Positions 43,570 to 52,885 of a DNA stretch of 64,000 nt are shown here, in pieces. Origin of the DNA: an uncultured bacterium (GTDB lineage: Bacteria > Bacillota > Clostridia > Lachnospirales > Lachnospiraceae); the NCBI GenBank assembly GCA_905214875.1, contig CAJMNR010000003.1, positions 62,001 through 126,000 of the forward strand, read 5' to 3'. The notes below the pieces were generated by a model that did no database searches, was not told the origin of the DNA, and saw nothing but the letters and a program-made list of their open reading frames with translations. Both the position numbers and the translations under genes were made by a program. The stretch's first letter is position 1; the number at the start of each line of letters is the position of its first letter.

Positions 43570-43594
43570 AGTGTACTATGCTACGTAGTACACT
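43570..43594. promoter_or_regulatory. Perfect inverted repeat upstream of the ohrR-like remnant
   Basis: AGTGTACT (43570-43577) and AGTACACT (43587-43594) are exact inverted arms 9 bp apart, at the position of a MarR-type operator in the intergenic region. It may be the old autoregulatory site of the truncated gene. Confidence 0.4.
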
Positions 43595-43598
43595 TGGT

Positions 43599-43999
43599 AT
43601 AGAACTGGAAAATTAATTTGTAAAGAAGTAGTAAAGCAATATAAGCCGTTCTTAGATGAAATTGACTTAACATATACACAGTATATTACCATGATGGTAA
43701 TGTGGGAGAAAAAGGAGCTAAATGTAAAGGAATTAGGTAGACATCTATATTTGGATTCCGGAACACTTACGCCTGTACTTAAAAAACTTGAGGCAAAGAA
43801 CTTTATTACCCGTACTAGAGCCAAGGAAGATGAGAGAAATCTTCAAATAGTTCTTACGAAAGAGGGAGAAGCTTTAAAAGAAAAAGCAGTCGATATTCCA
43901 GCTAAAGTAGGGCAGTGTGTGAATTTAACAGCAGAAGAAGCAAAAGTATTGTACGAACTACTATATAAAGTGCTAGATTCTGAAAAATCCCCCCGTTGA
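43599..43999 (+). pseudogene. Truncated OhrR/MarR-family regulator gene
   Basis: The frame reads CKEVVKQYKPFLDEIDLTYT from 43619 and continues from ATG 43691 (MMVMWEKKELNVKELGRHLY) through a normal winged helix (LDSGTLTPVLKKLEAKNFIT) to the end at 43999. The expected N-terminus including the redox Cys of OhrR is missing: an IELEN fragment sits in another frame at 43599-43613 and no start codon or ribosome binding site precedes the main frame. A short internal deletion plus frameshift is the likely cause. From ATG 43691 a 102-residue fragment could still be made. Confidence 0.65.
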
Positions 44000-44024
44000 C
44001 AAAGCGAAAGATATATACTATCAT
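43996..44024 (+). promoter_or_regulatory. Promoter of the ileS T-box leader
   Basis: TTGACA at 43996-44001, 17 bp, TATCAT at 44019-44024. It overlaps the end of the ohrR-like remnant. Confidence 0.6.
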
Positions 44025-44029
44025 AAAAC

Positions 44030-44308
44030 TAATAGAGCAAAAAACCATGATGGAGACAGTAAAAATCAGCATGAACGGCAAAGCGAACCAGTGATAGTGA
44101 GAGTCTGGTGCAAGTAATGGATTTTGAACATCACTCCTCGGTACAGGTTGTACCAGTTGCAGACAGAAAGGGAAGTTGACTTCCTAAGTAAGCTAAGCCG
44201 GAATTCCTCCGTTATCAGGAAAGCGTATAAAGTCCTTATGGACTCGTATGTAAATAGGTGGTTAGTGAATCGTTATAGTTCATCCTGTTTTCAGGATGGA
44301 CTTTTTTA
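44030..44308 (+). promoter_or_regulatory. T-box riboswitch upstream of ileS
   Basis: The Stem I apical part is recognisable (AGCGAACCAGTGATAGTG followed by AGAGTCTGGTGC). The specifier segment TTGAACATCACTCC contains the Ile codon ATC at 44130-44132 followed by A. The T-box itself reads AGGTGGTTAGTG at 44256-44267, a divergent version lacking the ACC of the usual motif but keeping TGGT for tRNA acceptor pairing. The terminator is GTTCATCCTG/CAGGATGGAC (44278-44301) followed by T6. Confidence 0.85.
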
Positions 44309-44310
44309 TT

Positions 44311-44419
44311 TACGCGAGCAACGAGCCAAAGTCCTGCTTGCATGACCTTGGCGACTGCCGCGATAGAGAGAAACTTGCAGAGCGTGTTTCTTCTCGTTTA
44401 CATGGGCAACAAGTCAAAG
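44311..44419 (+). repeat. Two copies of a short dispersed repeat between the ileS T-box and ileS
   Basis: Copy A at 44311-44341 and a degenerate copy at 44398-44419 share TTACxxGxGCAACxAGxCAAAG. Copy A is nearly identical (27 of 29) to the copy at 58012-58044 and shares the AACGAGCCAAAGTxCT core with 47874-47889. The rest of 44312-44578 holds a GAGAGAAAC/GTTTCTTCTC hairpin and GTCAGCTGAC but no convincing gene. Confidence 0.7.
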
Positions 44420-44578
44420 GAAGATGTCAGCTGACGCTGAAGGCATTTGGCGCAGAAAGTTTTGCAAGCAAAAAGATTTAGGAAAGCTAATTAATCTATT
44501 TTAAAGAAAACATAATAATAAAAAGATAAAAGTACAACAATCATGGTAATACTTAAAAATATTAAGGAGGCAGATGCA

Positions 44579-47500
44579 ATGTACGAAAAAGTATCAACGA
44601 ACCTCAACTTTGTTGAGAGAGAAAAAAACATTGAAAAGTTCTGGGATGACAATAACATCTTTGAAAAGAGCATGGACTCTAGAAAAGAAGGAGAAACATA
44701 TACATTTTATGATGGACCACCAACAGCAAATGGTAAGCCACATATTGGTCACGTTTTAACACGTGTAATCAAGGATATGATTCCTAGATACCGTACTATG
44801 AAAGGTTACATGGTACCAAGAAAAGCTGGTTGGGATACTCATGGACTTCCAGTAGAACTTGAAGTTGAAAAATTATTAGGATTAGACGGAAAAGAACAAA
44901 TCGAAGAGTATGGTTTAGAGCCATTTATCGGTAAATGTAAAGAATCTGTTTGGAAATATAAAGGTATGTGGGAAGAGTTCTCCGGCACAGTAGGTTTCTG
45001 GGCTGATATGGAACATCCATACGTAACTTACGATAATAACTTTATCGAATCCGAATGGTGGGCATTAAAGAAAATCTGGGACAAGAAGTTACTTTACAAA
45101 GGATACAAAATCGTACCTTACTGCCCTCGTTGTGGTACTCCACTTTCTTCTCACGAAGTAGCACAAGGATATAAAGATGTAAAAGAAAAATCTGCAATCG
45201 CAAAATTCCTTGTAAAAGGCACAGAAAATGAATATTTCTTAGCTTGGACAACAACTCCTTGGACACTTCCAAGTAACGTTGCACTTTGTGTGAATCCAGA
45301 AGAAACTTACGTAAAAGTTAAAGTAAGTGTAAATGAAAAACATGATGTTGTAAAAGAAGGCGAAGAAGATACAGCAGTAGGAACAGAATTCTACTACCTT
45401 GCAGAAGCATTAACTTCCGTAATCGATGGTAAATTCGAAGTTGTAGAATCTTACAAAGGTAAAGATTTAGAATACAAACAATACGTTCCATTATTTGATT
45501 ATGCATTCAATAAACCAGACGGTACAGTTGGAGATCCAGGTAACCGTGACAGCGTAAACAACAAGAAAGCATTCTATGTAACTTGTGCAGATTACGTAAC
45601 ATTAACAGATGGTACTGGTGTTGTTCATATCGCTCCAGCATTCGGTGAAGACGATGCTCAAGTTGGACGTAGATATGACCTTCCATTCGTTCAATTAGTA
45701 GACGAAAAAGGTGAATTAAAACCAGAAGTAACTGATTTTGCAGGCGTATTCTGTAAGAAAGCTGACGAAGGCGTTCTTAAGAAATTAGGTGCTGAAAACA
45801 AATTATTCAAAGCGCTCAAATTCGAACACAGTTACCCATTCTGCTGGAGATGTGATACTCCACTTATTTACTACGCAAGAGAATCTTGGTTCATCAAGAT
45901 GACAGAAGTAAAAGATGATTTAATCAAAAATAACAATACAATCAACTGGATTCCAGAAAGCATCGGTAAAGGTCGTTTCGGTGACTGGTTAGAAAACGTT
46001 CAAGACTGGGGCGTAAGCCGTAACCGTTACTGGGGTACTCCACTTAACATCTGGGAATGTGACTGTGGATGCCAACATGCAATCGGAAGCATCGAAGAAT
46101 TAAAATCCATGAGTGATAACTGTCCAGACGATATTGAATTACACCGCCCATTCATCGACGATGTAACAATCAAATGTCCAGACTGTGGTAAAGAAATGCA
46201 CCGTGTACCAGAAGTTATCGACTGCTGGTTCGATTCAGGATCCATGCCATTTGCACAACATCACTATCCATTTGAAAACAAAGACTTATTTGAACAACAG
46301 TTCCCAGCTGATTTCATCTCTGAAGCAGTGGATCAGACAAGAGGTTGGTTCTACAGCTTACTTGCTATCTCTACTTTATTATTTGATAAAGCACCATACA
46401 AGAACGTTATCGTATTAGGTCATGTTCAAGATGAAAATGGTCAGAAGATGAGTAAGTCCAAAGGAAATGCAGTAGATCCTATGGAAGCACTTAGAACATA
46501 CGGTGCAGATGCAATCCGTTGGTACTTCTACATTAACTCCGCTCCATGGTTACCAAACCGTTTCCACGGAAATGCAGTTATGGAAGGTCAACGTAAGTTC
46601 ATGGGTACTTTATGGAATACGTATGCATTCTTCGTATTATACGCAAACATCGATAACTTCGATGCTACAAAATACACACTAGATTATGATAAACTTCCAG
46701 TAATGGATAAATGGTTATTATCTAAGTTAAATACAGTAGTTAAGACTGTAGATAACAACTTAGCAAACTACAAGATTCCTGAAACTGCAAGAGCACTTCA
46801 AGAATTCGTAGATGAAATGAGTAACTGGTATGTAAGACGTGGTCGTGAACGTTTCTGGGCAAAAGGAATGGAACAAGACAAGATCAATGCTTACATGACT
46901 TTATATACAGCATTGGTAACAATCTCTAAAGCTGCAGCACCAATGATTCCTTTCATGACAGAAGATATCTATCAAAACTTAGTAAGAAGCATTGATAAGA
47001 CTGCTCCTGAAAGTATCCATTTATGTGACTTCCCAGAAGTTAACGAAGAATGGATCGACAAAGATCTTGAACGAGACATGGAAGAAGTTCTTGATATCGT
47101 AGTTCTTGGACGTGCTTGCCGTAATGCAGCAAACATCAAGAACCGTCAGCCAATCGGCAAGATGTATGTAAGAAGTGAAGCAGCTGAGCTTACAGACTTC
47201 TACAAAGACATCATTGCAGATGAATTAAATGTAAAAGACGTAGTATTTACAAGTGACGTAAGAGAATTTACTTCTTACAGCTTCAAACCACAACTTCGTA
47301 CATTAGGTAGAAGATTTGGTAAACAGTTAAATGCATTAAAAGAAGTACTTGCAAACCTTGATGGAAACAAAGCAATGGATGAAATCAACGAAACTGGCAA
47401 GCTTACAATCACATTAGATGGTAATGAAGAAGTTCTTGAAAAAGACGATTTATTAATCGATATGGCTCAAATGCCAGGATACGAATCAGAATCCGATCGT

Positions 47501-47800
47501 GGAATCACTGTAGTTCTTGATACAAACCTTTCTGATGAATTAATCGAAGAAGGTTTCGTACTTGAAGTAATCAGTAAGATCCAAACAATGCGTAAAGATG
47601 CTGACTTCGAAGTTATGGATCATATCGTAGTAAGTGTAGAAGGAAACGAACACATCGAAAACGTAATGAAAGCAAATAGCGAATCAATCATGTCTAAAGT
47701 ATTATGCGATGAAATTGTATATGACAAGGCAGATGGTTTCGTAAAAGATTGGAACATCAACGGCGAAGCTGTTAAGATGGGCGTGAAAAAAGTAGATTAA
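44579..47800 (+). CDS. ileS: Isoleucyl-tRNA synthetase (long, type 2-like)
   Basis: 1,073 residues. Class I synthetase charging tRNA-Ile. HIGH motif in KPHIGHVLTRVIKDM, KMSKS in KMSKSKGNAVDPME, the editing (CP1) domain between, and two Cys clusters (CPRCGTPLSSHE, CPDCGKEM). Length and the C-terminal region fit the eukaryote-like IleRS2 group, which is often mupirocin-insensitive; that property is inference. ATG 44579 has AAGGAGG at correct spacing; upstream in-frame ATG 44543 does not. Controlled by the T-box leader. Confidence 0.97.
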   Translation: MYEKVSTNLNFVEREKNIEKFWDDNNIFEKSMDSRKEGETYTFYDGPPTANGKPHIGHVLTRVIKDMIPRYRTMKGYMVPRKAGWDTHGLPVELEVEKLLGLDGKEQIEEYGLEPFIGKCKESVWKYKGMWEEFSGTVGFWADMEHPYVTYDNNFIESEWWALKKIWDKKLLYKGYKIVPYCPRCGTPLSSHEVAQGYKDVKEKSAIAKFLVKGTENEYFLAWTTTPWTLPSNVALCVNPEETYVKVKVSVNEKHDVVKEGEEDTAVGTEFYYLAEALTSVIDGKFEVVESYKGKDLEYKQYVPLFDYAFNKPDGTVGDPGNRDSVNNKKAFYVTCADYVTLTDGTGVVHIAPAFGEDDAQVGRRYDLPFVQLVDEKGELKPEVTDFAGVFCKKADEGVLKKLGAENKLFKALKFEHSYPFCWRCDTPLIYYARESWFIKMTEVKDDLIKNNNTINWIPESIGKGRFGDWLENVQDWGVSRNRYWGTPLNIWECDCGCQHAIGSIEELKSMSDNCPDDIELHRPFIDDVTIKCPDCGKEMHRVPEVIDCWFDSGSMPFAQHHYPFENKDLFEQQFPADFISEAVDQTRGWFYSLLAISTLLFDKAPYKNVIVLGHVQDENGQKMSKSKGNAVDPMEALRTYGADAIRWYFYINSAPWLPNRFHGNAVMEGQRKFMGTLWNTYAFFVLYANIDNFDATKYTLDYDKLPVMDKWLLSKLNTVVKTVDNNLANYKIPETARALQEFVDEMSNWYVRRGRERFWAKGMEQDKINAYMTLYTALVTISKAAAPMIPFMTEDIYQNLVRSIDKTAPESIHLCDFPEVNEEWIDKDLERDMEEVLDIVVLGRACRNAANIKNRQPIGKMYVRSEAAELTDFYKDIIADELNVKDVVFTSDVREFTSYSFKPQLRTLGRRFGKQLNALKEVLANLDGNKAMDEINETGKLTITLDGNEEVLEKDDLLIDMAQMPGYESESDRGITVVLDTNLSDELIEEGFVLEVISKIQTMRKDADFEVMDHIVVSVEGNEHIENVMKANSESIMSKVLCDEIVYDKADGFVKDWNINGEAVKMGVKKVD

Positions 47801-47812
47801 TCTACGTAAGAG

Positions 47813-47858
47813 AAAAGACAACTGGTCTAACTAATTTAGTACGACTAGTTGTCTTTTT
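47813..47858 (+). terminator. Intrinsic terminator after ileS
   Basis: AAAAGACAACTGGTC pairs with GACTAGTTGTCTTTT, followed by TTCTT. Confidence 0.85.
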
Positions 47859-47873
47859 CTTATTTAGGCCAAT

Positions 47874-47889
47874 AACGAGCCAAAGTTCT
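47874..47889 (+). repeat. Core copy of the dispersed repeat behind the ileS terminator
   Basis: AACGAGCCAAAGTTCT, 15 of 16 identical to the core at 44320 and 58022, again 16 bp after a terminator T-run. Confidence 0.65.
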
Positions 47890-48079
47890 CCATGAGACTA
47901 ATAAGGTATTATCCCTTATTATAGGAATAACGTTAGAAGTACGAAAAACTAATGAACATTTATCAGAAAAAATGAATATTAGTACGACTTTTATGAATAG
48001 TATTATAGTAACAGCGAGAGGGTATCGCCTTGTTTGGTATTGTTTTACAAGTTCGCCCAAATATATAAAAAACTTTTAG
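47885..48079 (+). pseudogene. Possible remnant of a small DNA-binding protein gene
   Basis: A 64-codon open stretch without a start codon reads ...LEVRKTNEHLSEKMNISTTF and MNSIIVTARGYRL before a stop at 48077-48079. The LSEKMNIS...RGYR pattern recalls a helix-turn-helix. It is probably a decayed gene or chance; the remaining part of 47859-48155 has only the glgP promoter. Confidence 0.2.
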
Positions 48080-48114
48080 AGACATTCGCTATATGCATGG
48101 TTTACAAAATGGTA

Positions 48115-48138
48115 TATAATGGTAACGGAATTACCGTT
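48115..48138 (+). promoter_or_regulatory. -10 hexamer and operator-like palindrome of glgP
   Basis: TATAAT at 48115-48120 is followed by AACGG AATTA CCGTT at 48124-48138, a palindrome covering the RNA start. Could bind a LacI-type sugar regulator; not identified. Confidence 0.4.
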
Positions 48139-48155
48139 GGTTGGGAGGGCTACTT

Positions 48156-50609
48156 ATGCAAATAGTAAATAAAGAGGAATTTAAAAAGAACGTTGCCGAT
48201 AATTTAAAGATTTTGTATAGAAAAAAAGTAAATGAAGCTACTGATCAGCAGATCTACCAAGCGGTATCCTATGCAGTTAAGGATATGATCATTGATCGCT
48301 GGATTGCAACACATCAGGAATATGAGAGAAAAGATGTAAAGACAGTATACTATTTATCGATGGAATTTTTAATGGGTAGAGCATTAGGAAATTGTATTAT
48401 TAATTTATGTCAGGATCAAGTCGTGAAAGAAGCTTTAGATGAACTGGGAATTGACCTTACGAATATTGAGGATCAAGAGCCGGACCCAGCATTAGGTAAT
48501 GGCGGACTAGGAAGACTCGCTGCCTGCTTCTTGGATTCCTTGTCTACCCTTGGATATGCCGCATACGGATGCGGAATTAGATATAAATACGGTATGTTTG
48601 AGCAGAAAATAGAAAATGGGTACCAGATCGAAGTACCAGATGAATGGTTGAAGAACGGTTATCCTTTTGAAATGAAGCGAGCAGAGTATGCAGTAGAAGT
48701 AAAATTTGGTGGATACGTTCGGTATATGAAAGATGAGTTTGGAAAAGAAAAGTTCGTTCAGGAAAATTATCAGTCAGTAATGGCAGTACCTTATGATATT
48801 CCGATCATTGGTTATGGTAATAATGTGGTGAATACACTAAGAATTTGGGATGCAGAAGCAACCAGTTCCTTTAATCTTGATTCGTTTGATAAAGGAGATT
48901 ATCAAAAGGCCGTAGAACAGGAGAACCTAGCAAGGACCATTTGTGAAGTATTATATCCAAACGACAACCATTATGCTGGAAAAGAACTACGCCTAAAACA
49001 GCAATATTTCTTTGTATCAGCAAGCATCCAAAGAGCAGTGAAAAAATATATGGAGCATCATGACGATGTCCATAAGCTACACGAAAAAGTTTGTTTTCAA
49101 TTGAATGACACCCATCCAACCGTAACAGTTGCTGAACTTATGAGAATACTGATGGATGATTATAGCCTTTCATGGGAAGAAGCATGGCAGGTTACGACAA
49201 AGACTTGTGCCTATACGAACCATACCATTATGTCAGAAGCATTGGAAAAATGGCCAGTTGAGCTATTTTCAAAGTTGCTTCCACGTATCTATCAGATTGT
49301 AGAAGAGATCAACCGCAGGTTTGTTATTGAGATTGAAAGTAGATATCCAGGCGACTATAATAAGATAGCAAGCATGGCAATCGTATATGATGGACAGGTA
49401 AAGATGGCCCATCTTGCAATTGTAGGAAGTTTTTCTGTAAATGGTGTAGCAAGGTTGCATACGGAGATTTTAAAGAACCAACAGTTAAAAGATTTCTATC
49501 AAATGATGCCAGAGAAGTTCAATAATAAGACCAATGGCATAACACAAAGACGTTTCTTACTGCATGGTAATCCACTTCTTGCCCAGTGGGTGACAAGTAA
49601 GATTGGTGATGCGTGGATTACGCATTTGCCAGAGATGAAAAAGCTTGTAGCTTGCGCAGATGACGAACAGTGCCGTAACGAGTTTATGGATATAAAATAT
49701 AAAAATAAAGTTCGACTTGCTAAATACATTAAGAAGCATAATAATGTGGATGTAGATCCAAACTCCATTTACGATGTACAAGTAAAACGTCTGCATGAGT
49801 ATAAACGTCAGTTATTAAATATTCTTCATGTTATGTATCTTTATAATGAACTTAAGAAGAACCCTGATATGGAATTTTATCCAAGAACGTTTATCTTTGG
49901 TGCAAAGGCCAGTGCCGGTTATCGAAGGGCAAAAGCAATTATTAAGTTAATAAATAATGTTGGAGATGTTATTAATAATGACAAATCCATTAATAATAAG
50001 ATTAAAGTTGTATTTATAGAGAACTATCGTGTATCCAATGCAGAGTTAATCTTTGCAGCATCGGATGTTTCAGAACAAATCTCAACAGCAAGTAAAGAGG
50101 CATCTGGTACTGGAAATATGAAGTTTATGCTCAATGGAGCAGTTACCATCGGTACGATGGATGGAGCAAACGTAGAACTTGTCGAAGAAGTAGGAGAAGA
50201 AAATGCCGTAATCTTCGGATTATCTTCCGATGAAGTAATTAACTATGAGCTTCATGGAGGATATAATCCAAAAGATATTTATAATTCAGATGCAGAGATA
50301 AGAGCTGTTCTTAATCAGTTGGTAAATGGATTCTATTCTCCTGAGAACTCAGAGCTGTTCCGAGAATTATATAACTCCCTGTTAGAGCCAATTGATGGTG
50401 GAAGAGCGGATCAATACTTTATTTTGAAGGACTTTAGAGCATATGTAGAGGCACAGAAGGAGATTGAGAAGGCTTATAAGGACCGTCCAAGATGGGCTAA
50501 GATGGCAATGTTAAATACGGCTTGTTGTGGAAAGTTCTCTTCAGATCGTACGATTGAGGAGTATGTAAGAGATATTTGGCATTTAGATCGTGTAACAGTA
50601 GAATTATAG
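48156..50609 (+). CDS. glgP: Glycogen/alpha-glucan phosphorylase
   Basis: 817 residues. Releases glucose 1-phosphate from storage glucan. Family blocks: ALGNGGLGRLAACFLDSLST, NDTHPTVTVAELMRILMDD, the PLP site EASGTGNMKFMLNGA with the cofactor lysine, and IGTMDGANVEL. ATG 48156 has GGGAGGG; an in-frame TTG at 48141 overlaps this site and is rejected. Stands alone between ileS and a pilus-like group. Confidence 0.97.
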   Translation: MQIVNKEEFKKNVADNLKILYRKKVNEATDQQIYQAVSYAVKDMIIDRWIATHQEYERKDVKTVYYLSMEFLMGRALGNCIINLCQDQVVKEALDELGIDLTNIEDQEPDPALGNGGLGRLAACFLDSLSTLGYAAYGCGIRYKYGMFEQKIENGYQIEVPDEWLKNGYPFEMKRAEYAVEVKFGGYVRYMKDEFGKEKFVQENYQSVMAVPYDIPIIGYGNNVVNTLRIWDAEATSSFNLDSFDKGDYQKAVEQENLARTICEVLYPNDNHYAGKELRLKQQYFFVSASIQRAVKKYMEHHDDVHKLHEKVCFQLNDTHPTVTVAELMRILMDDYSLSWEEAWQVTTKTCAYTNHTIMSEALEKWPVELFSKLLPRIYQIVEEINRRFVIEIESRYPGDYNKIASMAIVYDGQVKMAHLAIVGSFSVNGVARLHTEILKNQQLKDFYQMMPEKFNNKTNGITQRRFLLHGNPLLAQWVTSKIGDAWITHLPEMKKLVACADDEQCRNEFMDIKYKNKVRLAKYIKKHNNVDVDPNSIYDVQVKRLHEYKRQLLNILHVMYLYNELKKNPDMEFYPRTFIFGAKASAGYRRAKAIIKLINNVGDVINNDKSINNKIKVVFIENYRVSNAELIFAASDVSEQISTASKEASGTGNMKFMLNGAVTIGTMDGANVELVEEVGEENAVIFGLSSDEVINYELHGGYNPKDIYNSDAEIRAVLNQLVNGFYSPENSELFRELYNSLLEPIDGGRADQYFILKDFRAYVEAQKEIEKAYKDRPRWAKMAMLNTACCGKFSSDRTIEEYVRDIWHLDRVTVEL

Positions 50610-50614
50610 ATAAG

Positions 50615-50658
50615 AAAAACCTATGTGCGAACGTTGGAACCGCATGTAGGTTTTTTTG
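50615..50658 (+). terminator. Intrinsic terminator after glgP
   Basis: AAAACCTATGTGCG pairs with CGCATGTAGGTTTT, followed by Ts. Confidence 0.9.
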
Positions 50659-50790
50659 TGCTATTGAAGAATGACATCAAAATGAACTTTATGTAGAATA
50701 TAGAAAAAGATAAACAAATGATATGATAATACTGCTAAAAATGTGTTATTATAGAAGTAATAAAAGAGGACAAAATGGGGAGGTTACTGC

Positions 50791-51843
50791 ATGTCAGAGA
50801 GAAGAAAAATAAGATTGTCGTCATCTGAAGTTTCTGCTTTTTGCGAGCAGATTGCATTATTGCTAAATGGGGGAATCCCTATTTATGAAGGTACATATAT
50901 TTTATATCAAGAGATGGAGCAAAAGAATTTAAAGAACGTTTTACAAGAAATTGACGCGGATATGAAACAGAACATGGCACTCTATGAAGCATTAGAACAT
51001 ACGGGAGTGTTCCCATCATATATGGTGCATATGGTTAAGATCGGAGAAACGACGGGAAAGATCGAGGAAGTTATGACATCGCTGGCCGAGTATTACGAGA
51101 GGGAAGCAATGATTAAGCAGAGTATAAAGAATGTCTTGTTTTATCCGGTTATGTTATTTGCAATGTTAGGAGTCATCTTATTAGTGCTTGTAGTAAAGAT
51201 TCTACCCATGTTTCAAAATGTGTTTCGTGAATTGGATGTCAACGTTTCGAGTTCTTCAAGTAATTTGATGCATATGAGTATGTTCATTGGAAAGGCAGTA
51301 GCTTATTTAGTGTTTTTCGGGTTTGTCTTAATCGCCGGATTACTTTTAATCAATAGAACGAAACGTGGACATGAGGCGATCAAACGGTTGGCGAACCAGA
51401 TACCATATATAAAGGGAATTATGTACCATTTGGGAATCGGAAAGTTTGTTTCAGCCATGTCCTTAATGATTAGCAGTGGTCTTGGAAATGAAGAATCACT
51501 GGAGTTGGCAATTGATTTGGTAGAACATCCAACAGTTAAGAAGAGGATTGTCGGATGTTTAAGCGATATTCGTCAAAACCAAACGATAGAGGATTCTTTA
51601 AGAAATAATGGACTGATCACAGGATTGAACGGAAGAATGATCAGTGTGGGAGCAAAGACAGGCGTGTTAGACACAGTATTTGAGAAGCTGAGCAAAAAGT
51701 ATGATGAAGAGGTTGGACAATCGTTAAATAGCGTCTATACAGTAATCGAAACGGTTCTAGTACTTTCTTTATCTATCGTGGTAGGAACCGTCTTGCTGTC
51801 GGTTATGTTTCCGATGGTCAGCATTATTTCTTCAATTGGATAG
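50791..51843 (+). CDS. Type II secretion F / PilC-like platform protein
   Basis: 350 residues with two GspF domains: LSSSEVSAFCEQIALLLNGG and GIGKFVSAMSLMISSGLGNE are the two repeats; three hydrophobic segments (NVLFYPVMLFAMLGVILLVL, AYLVFFGFVLIAGLLLI, and the C-terminal LVLSLSIVVGTVLLSVMFP). It matches the inner-membrane platform of type IV pili or secretion. First of four pilus-like genes; no GspE/PilB ATPase or prepilin peptidase is next to it. Confidence 0.88.
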   Translation: MSERRKIRLSSSEVSAFCEQIALLLNGGIPIYEGTYILYQEMEQKNLKNVLQEIDADMKQNMALYEALEHTGVFPSYMVHMVKIGETTGKIEEVMTSLAEYYEREAMIKQSIKNVLFYPVMLFAMLGVILLVLVVKILPMFQNVFRELDVNVSSSSSNLMHMSMFIGKAVAYLVFFGFVLIAGLLLINRTKRGHEAIKRLANQIPYIKGIMYHLGIGKFVSAMSLMISSGLGNEESLELAIDLVEHPTVKKRIVGCLSDIRQNQTIEDSLRNNGLITGLNGRMISVGAKTGVLDTVFEKLSKKYDEEVGQSLNSVYTVIETVLVLSLSIVVGTVLLSVMFPMVSIISSIG

Positions 51844-51897
51844 AGGTGGGCAACCATCATTGTATATGAGAAATAAAATAATGTAGAGGAGTATCAT

Positions 51898-52386
51898 ATG
51901 GAACAGACAGAGAGAAAATCATTTTTGGTAAATTTCATATGCGCAATAGGAATCCTTGGGACATTTGCGACTGTATCGCTAGTATTAGCCTATGTGGGAG
52001 TAGGGGTGTATAAAAATATCGTTGCTGAAAACGCACAAAATTACAAGCTTAGGACATCCTTATCTTATGTTGCCACAAAGGTAAGGCAGCTAGATGCGGA
52101 TAACAAGATTTATATAGAGAAGCGAGAAGGAATCGATGTCTTAGTTATGGAACAGGAAATTGAAAATGAGCCATATGAGACATTAATCTATTTTTATCAA
52201 GGACATATATATGAAGTATTTCATGAAAAGGGCCAAGAACTCTATTTACCAGATGGTGGATGTGAGATTCTAGAAATAGATCAGTTTACTATGGAGCAAA
52301 GGGAAAGCAACTTATTATACTTTAACGCCAAAGAGGTAGATGGACAAGAAGAGTCTATTACACTGAATTTAAGAACGAGGAGATAA
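51898..52386 (+). CDS. DUF4860-like membrane protein, pseudopilin-like
   Basis: 162 residues. A single membrane helix near the N-terminus (FLVNFICAIGILGTFATVSL) then an external domain rich in Tyr and acidic residues (YETLIYFYQGHIYEVFHEKG). No clear Gly/Glu prepilin cleavage motif is seen. It fits DUF4860, proteins found beside type IV pilus genes in Lachnospiraceae. GGAG precedes ATG 51898; the next gene begins 4 bp after its stop. Confidence 0.65.
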   Translation: MEQTERKSFLVNFICAIGILGTFATVSLVLAYVGVGVYKNIVAENAQNYKLRTSLSYVATKVRQLDADNKIYIEKREGIDVLVMEQEIENEPYETLIYFYQGHIYEVFHEKGQELYLPDGGCEILEIDQFTMEQRESNLLYFNAKEVDGQEESITLNLRTRR

Positions 52387-52390
52387 AAGT

Positions 52391-52858
52391 ATGACATATA
52401 AGGTTAGAGGACGAAAAATAAATACTTCCATGCTCGAAATAATATGTACACTTGGAATCTTTGTCGTAGTAGGTGCATTGGTACTAAAATTGTTTGTTGG
52501 AGCAAATTCTCTTGAGACGAAGGCAAGTGATATTAGTAAGGCATGCATTATGGCCGAATCTATGGCAGATACGATTAAGGGATATTCCTCTATAGAGGAG
52601 GCAATGAAAGAACTGGATCTGAATCAGGTACAGGACAATCATACTACAGCAGTATATGAACGTTTTTATGATAAAGATTGGAATCCAGTAAAGAAGAAGG
52701 GAAGATACCGAGCGACCCTGACGGTTGAGAAACAATCCTTAGGGAATAACGACATGTATGAAGTCAACATTGTGATTAAAAGTGAAAAGTCTTATCCGAT
52801 AATAAAAAAGGAACGGGGAAATGTATTGACATCATTGAAAGTGTGCAGTTATAAGTAG
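52391..52858 (+). CDS. Minor pilin-like membrane protein
   Basis: 155 residues. Membrane helix MLEIICTLGIFVVVGALVLK, with Glu three residues into the hydrophobic stretch as in pseudopilins, follows a basic N-terminus (TYKVRGRKINTS). The external part contains a single Cys near the end (VCSYK). Resembles PilV-type minor pilins; the cleavage site cannot be fixed. Translationally close to its neighbours on both sides. Confidence 0.6.
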   Translation: MTYKVRGRKINTSMLEIICTLGIFVVVGALVLKLFVGANSLETKASDISKACIMAESMADTIKGYSSIEEAMKELDLNQVQDNHTTAVYERFYDKDWNPVKKKGRYRATLTVEKQSLGNNDMYEVNIVIKSEKSYPIIKKERGNVLTSLKVCSYK

Positions 52859-52885
52859 CAAATAGAAAAAGCTTGGAGGGACAAG

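Noticed and set aside
44296..44481. 61-codon ORF over the region between the ileS T-box terminator and ileS
   Set aside because: It starts inside the terminator hairpin, has no ribosome binding site and mostly covers the dispersed repeat; coding is unlikely.
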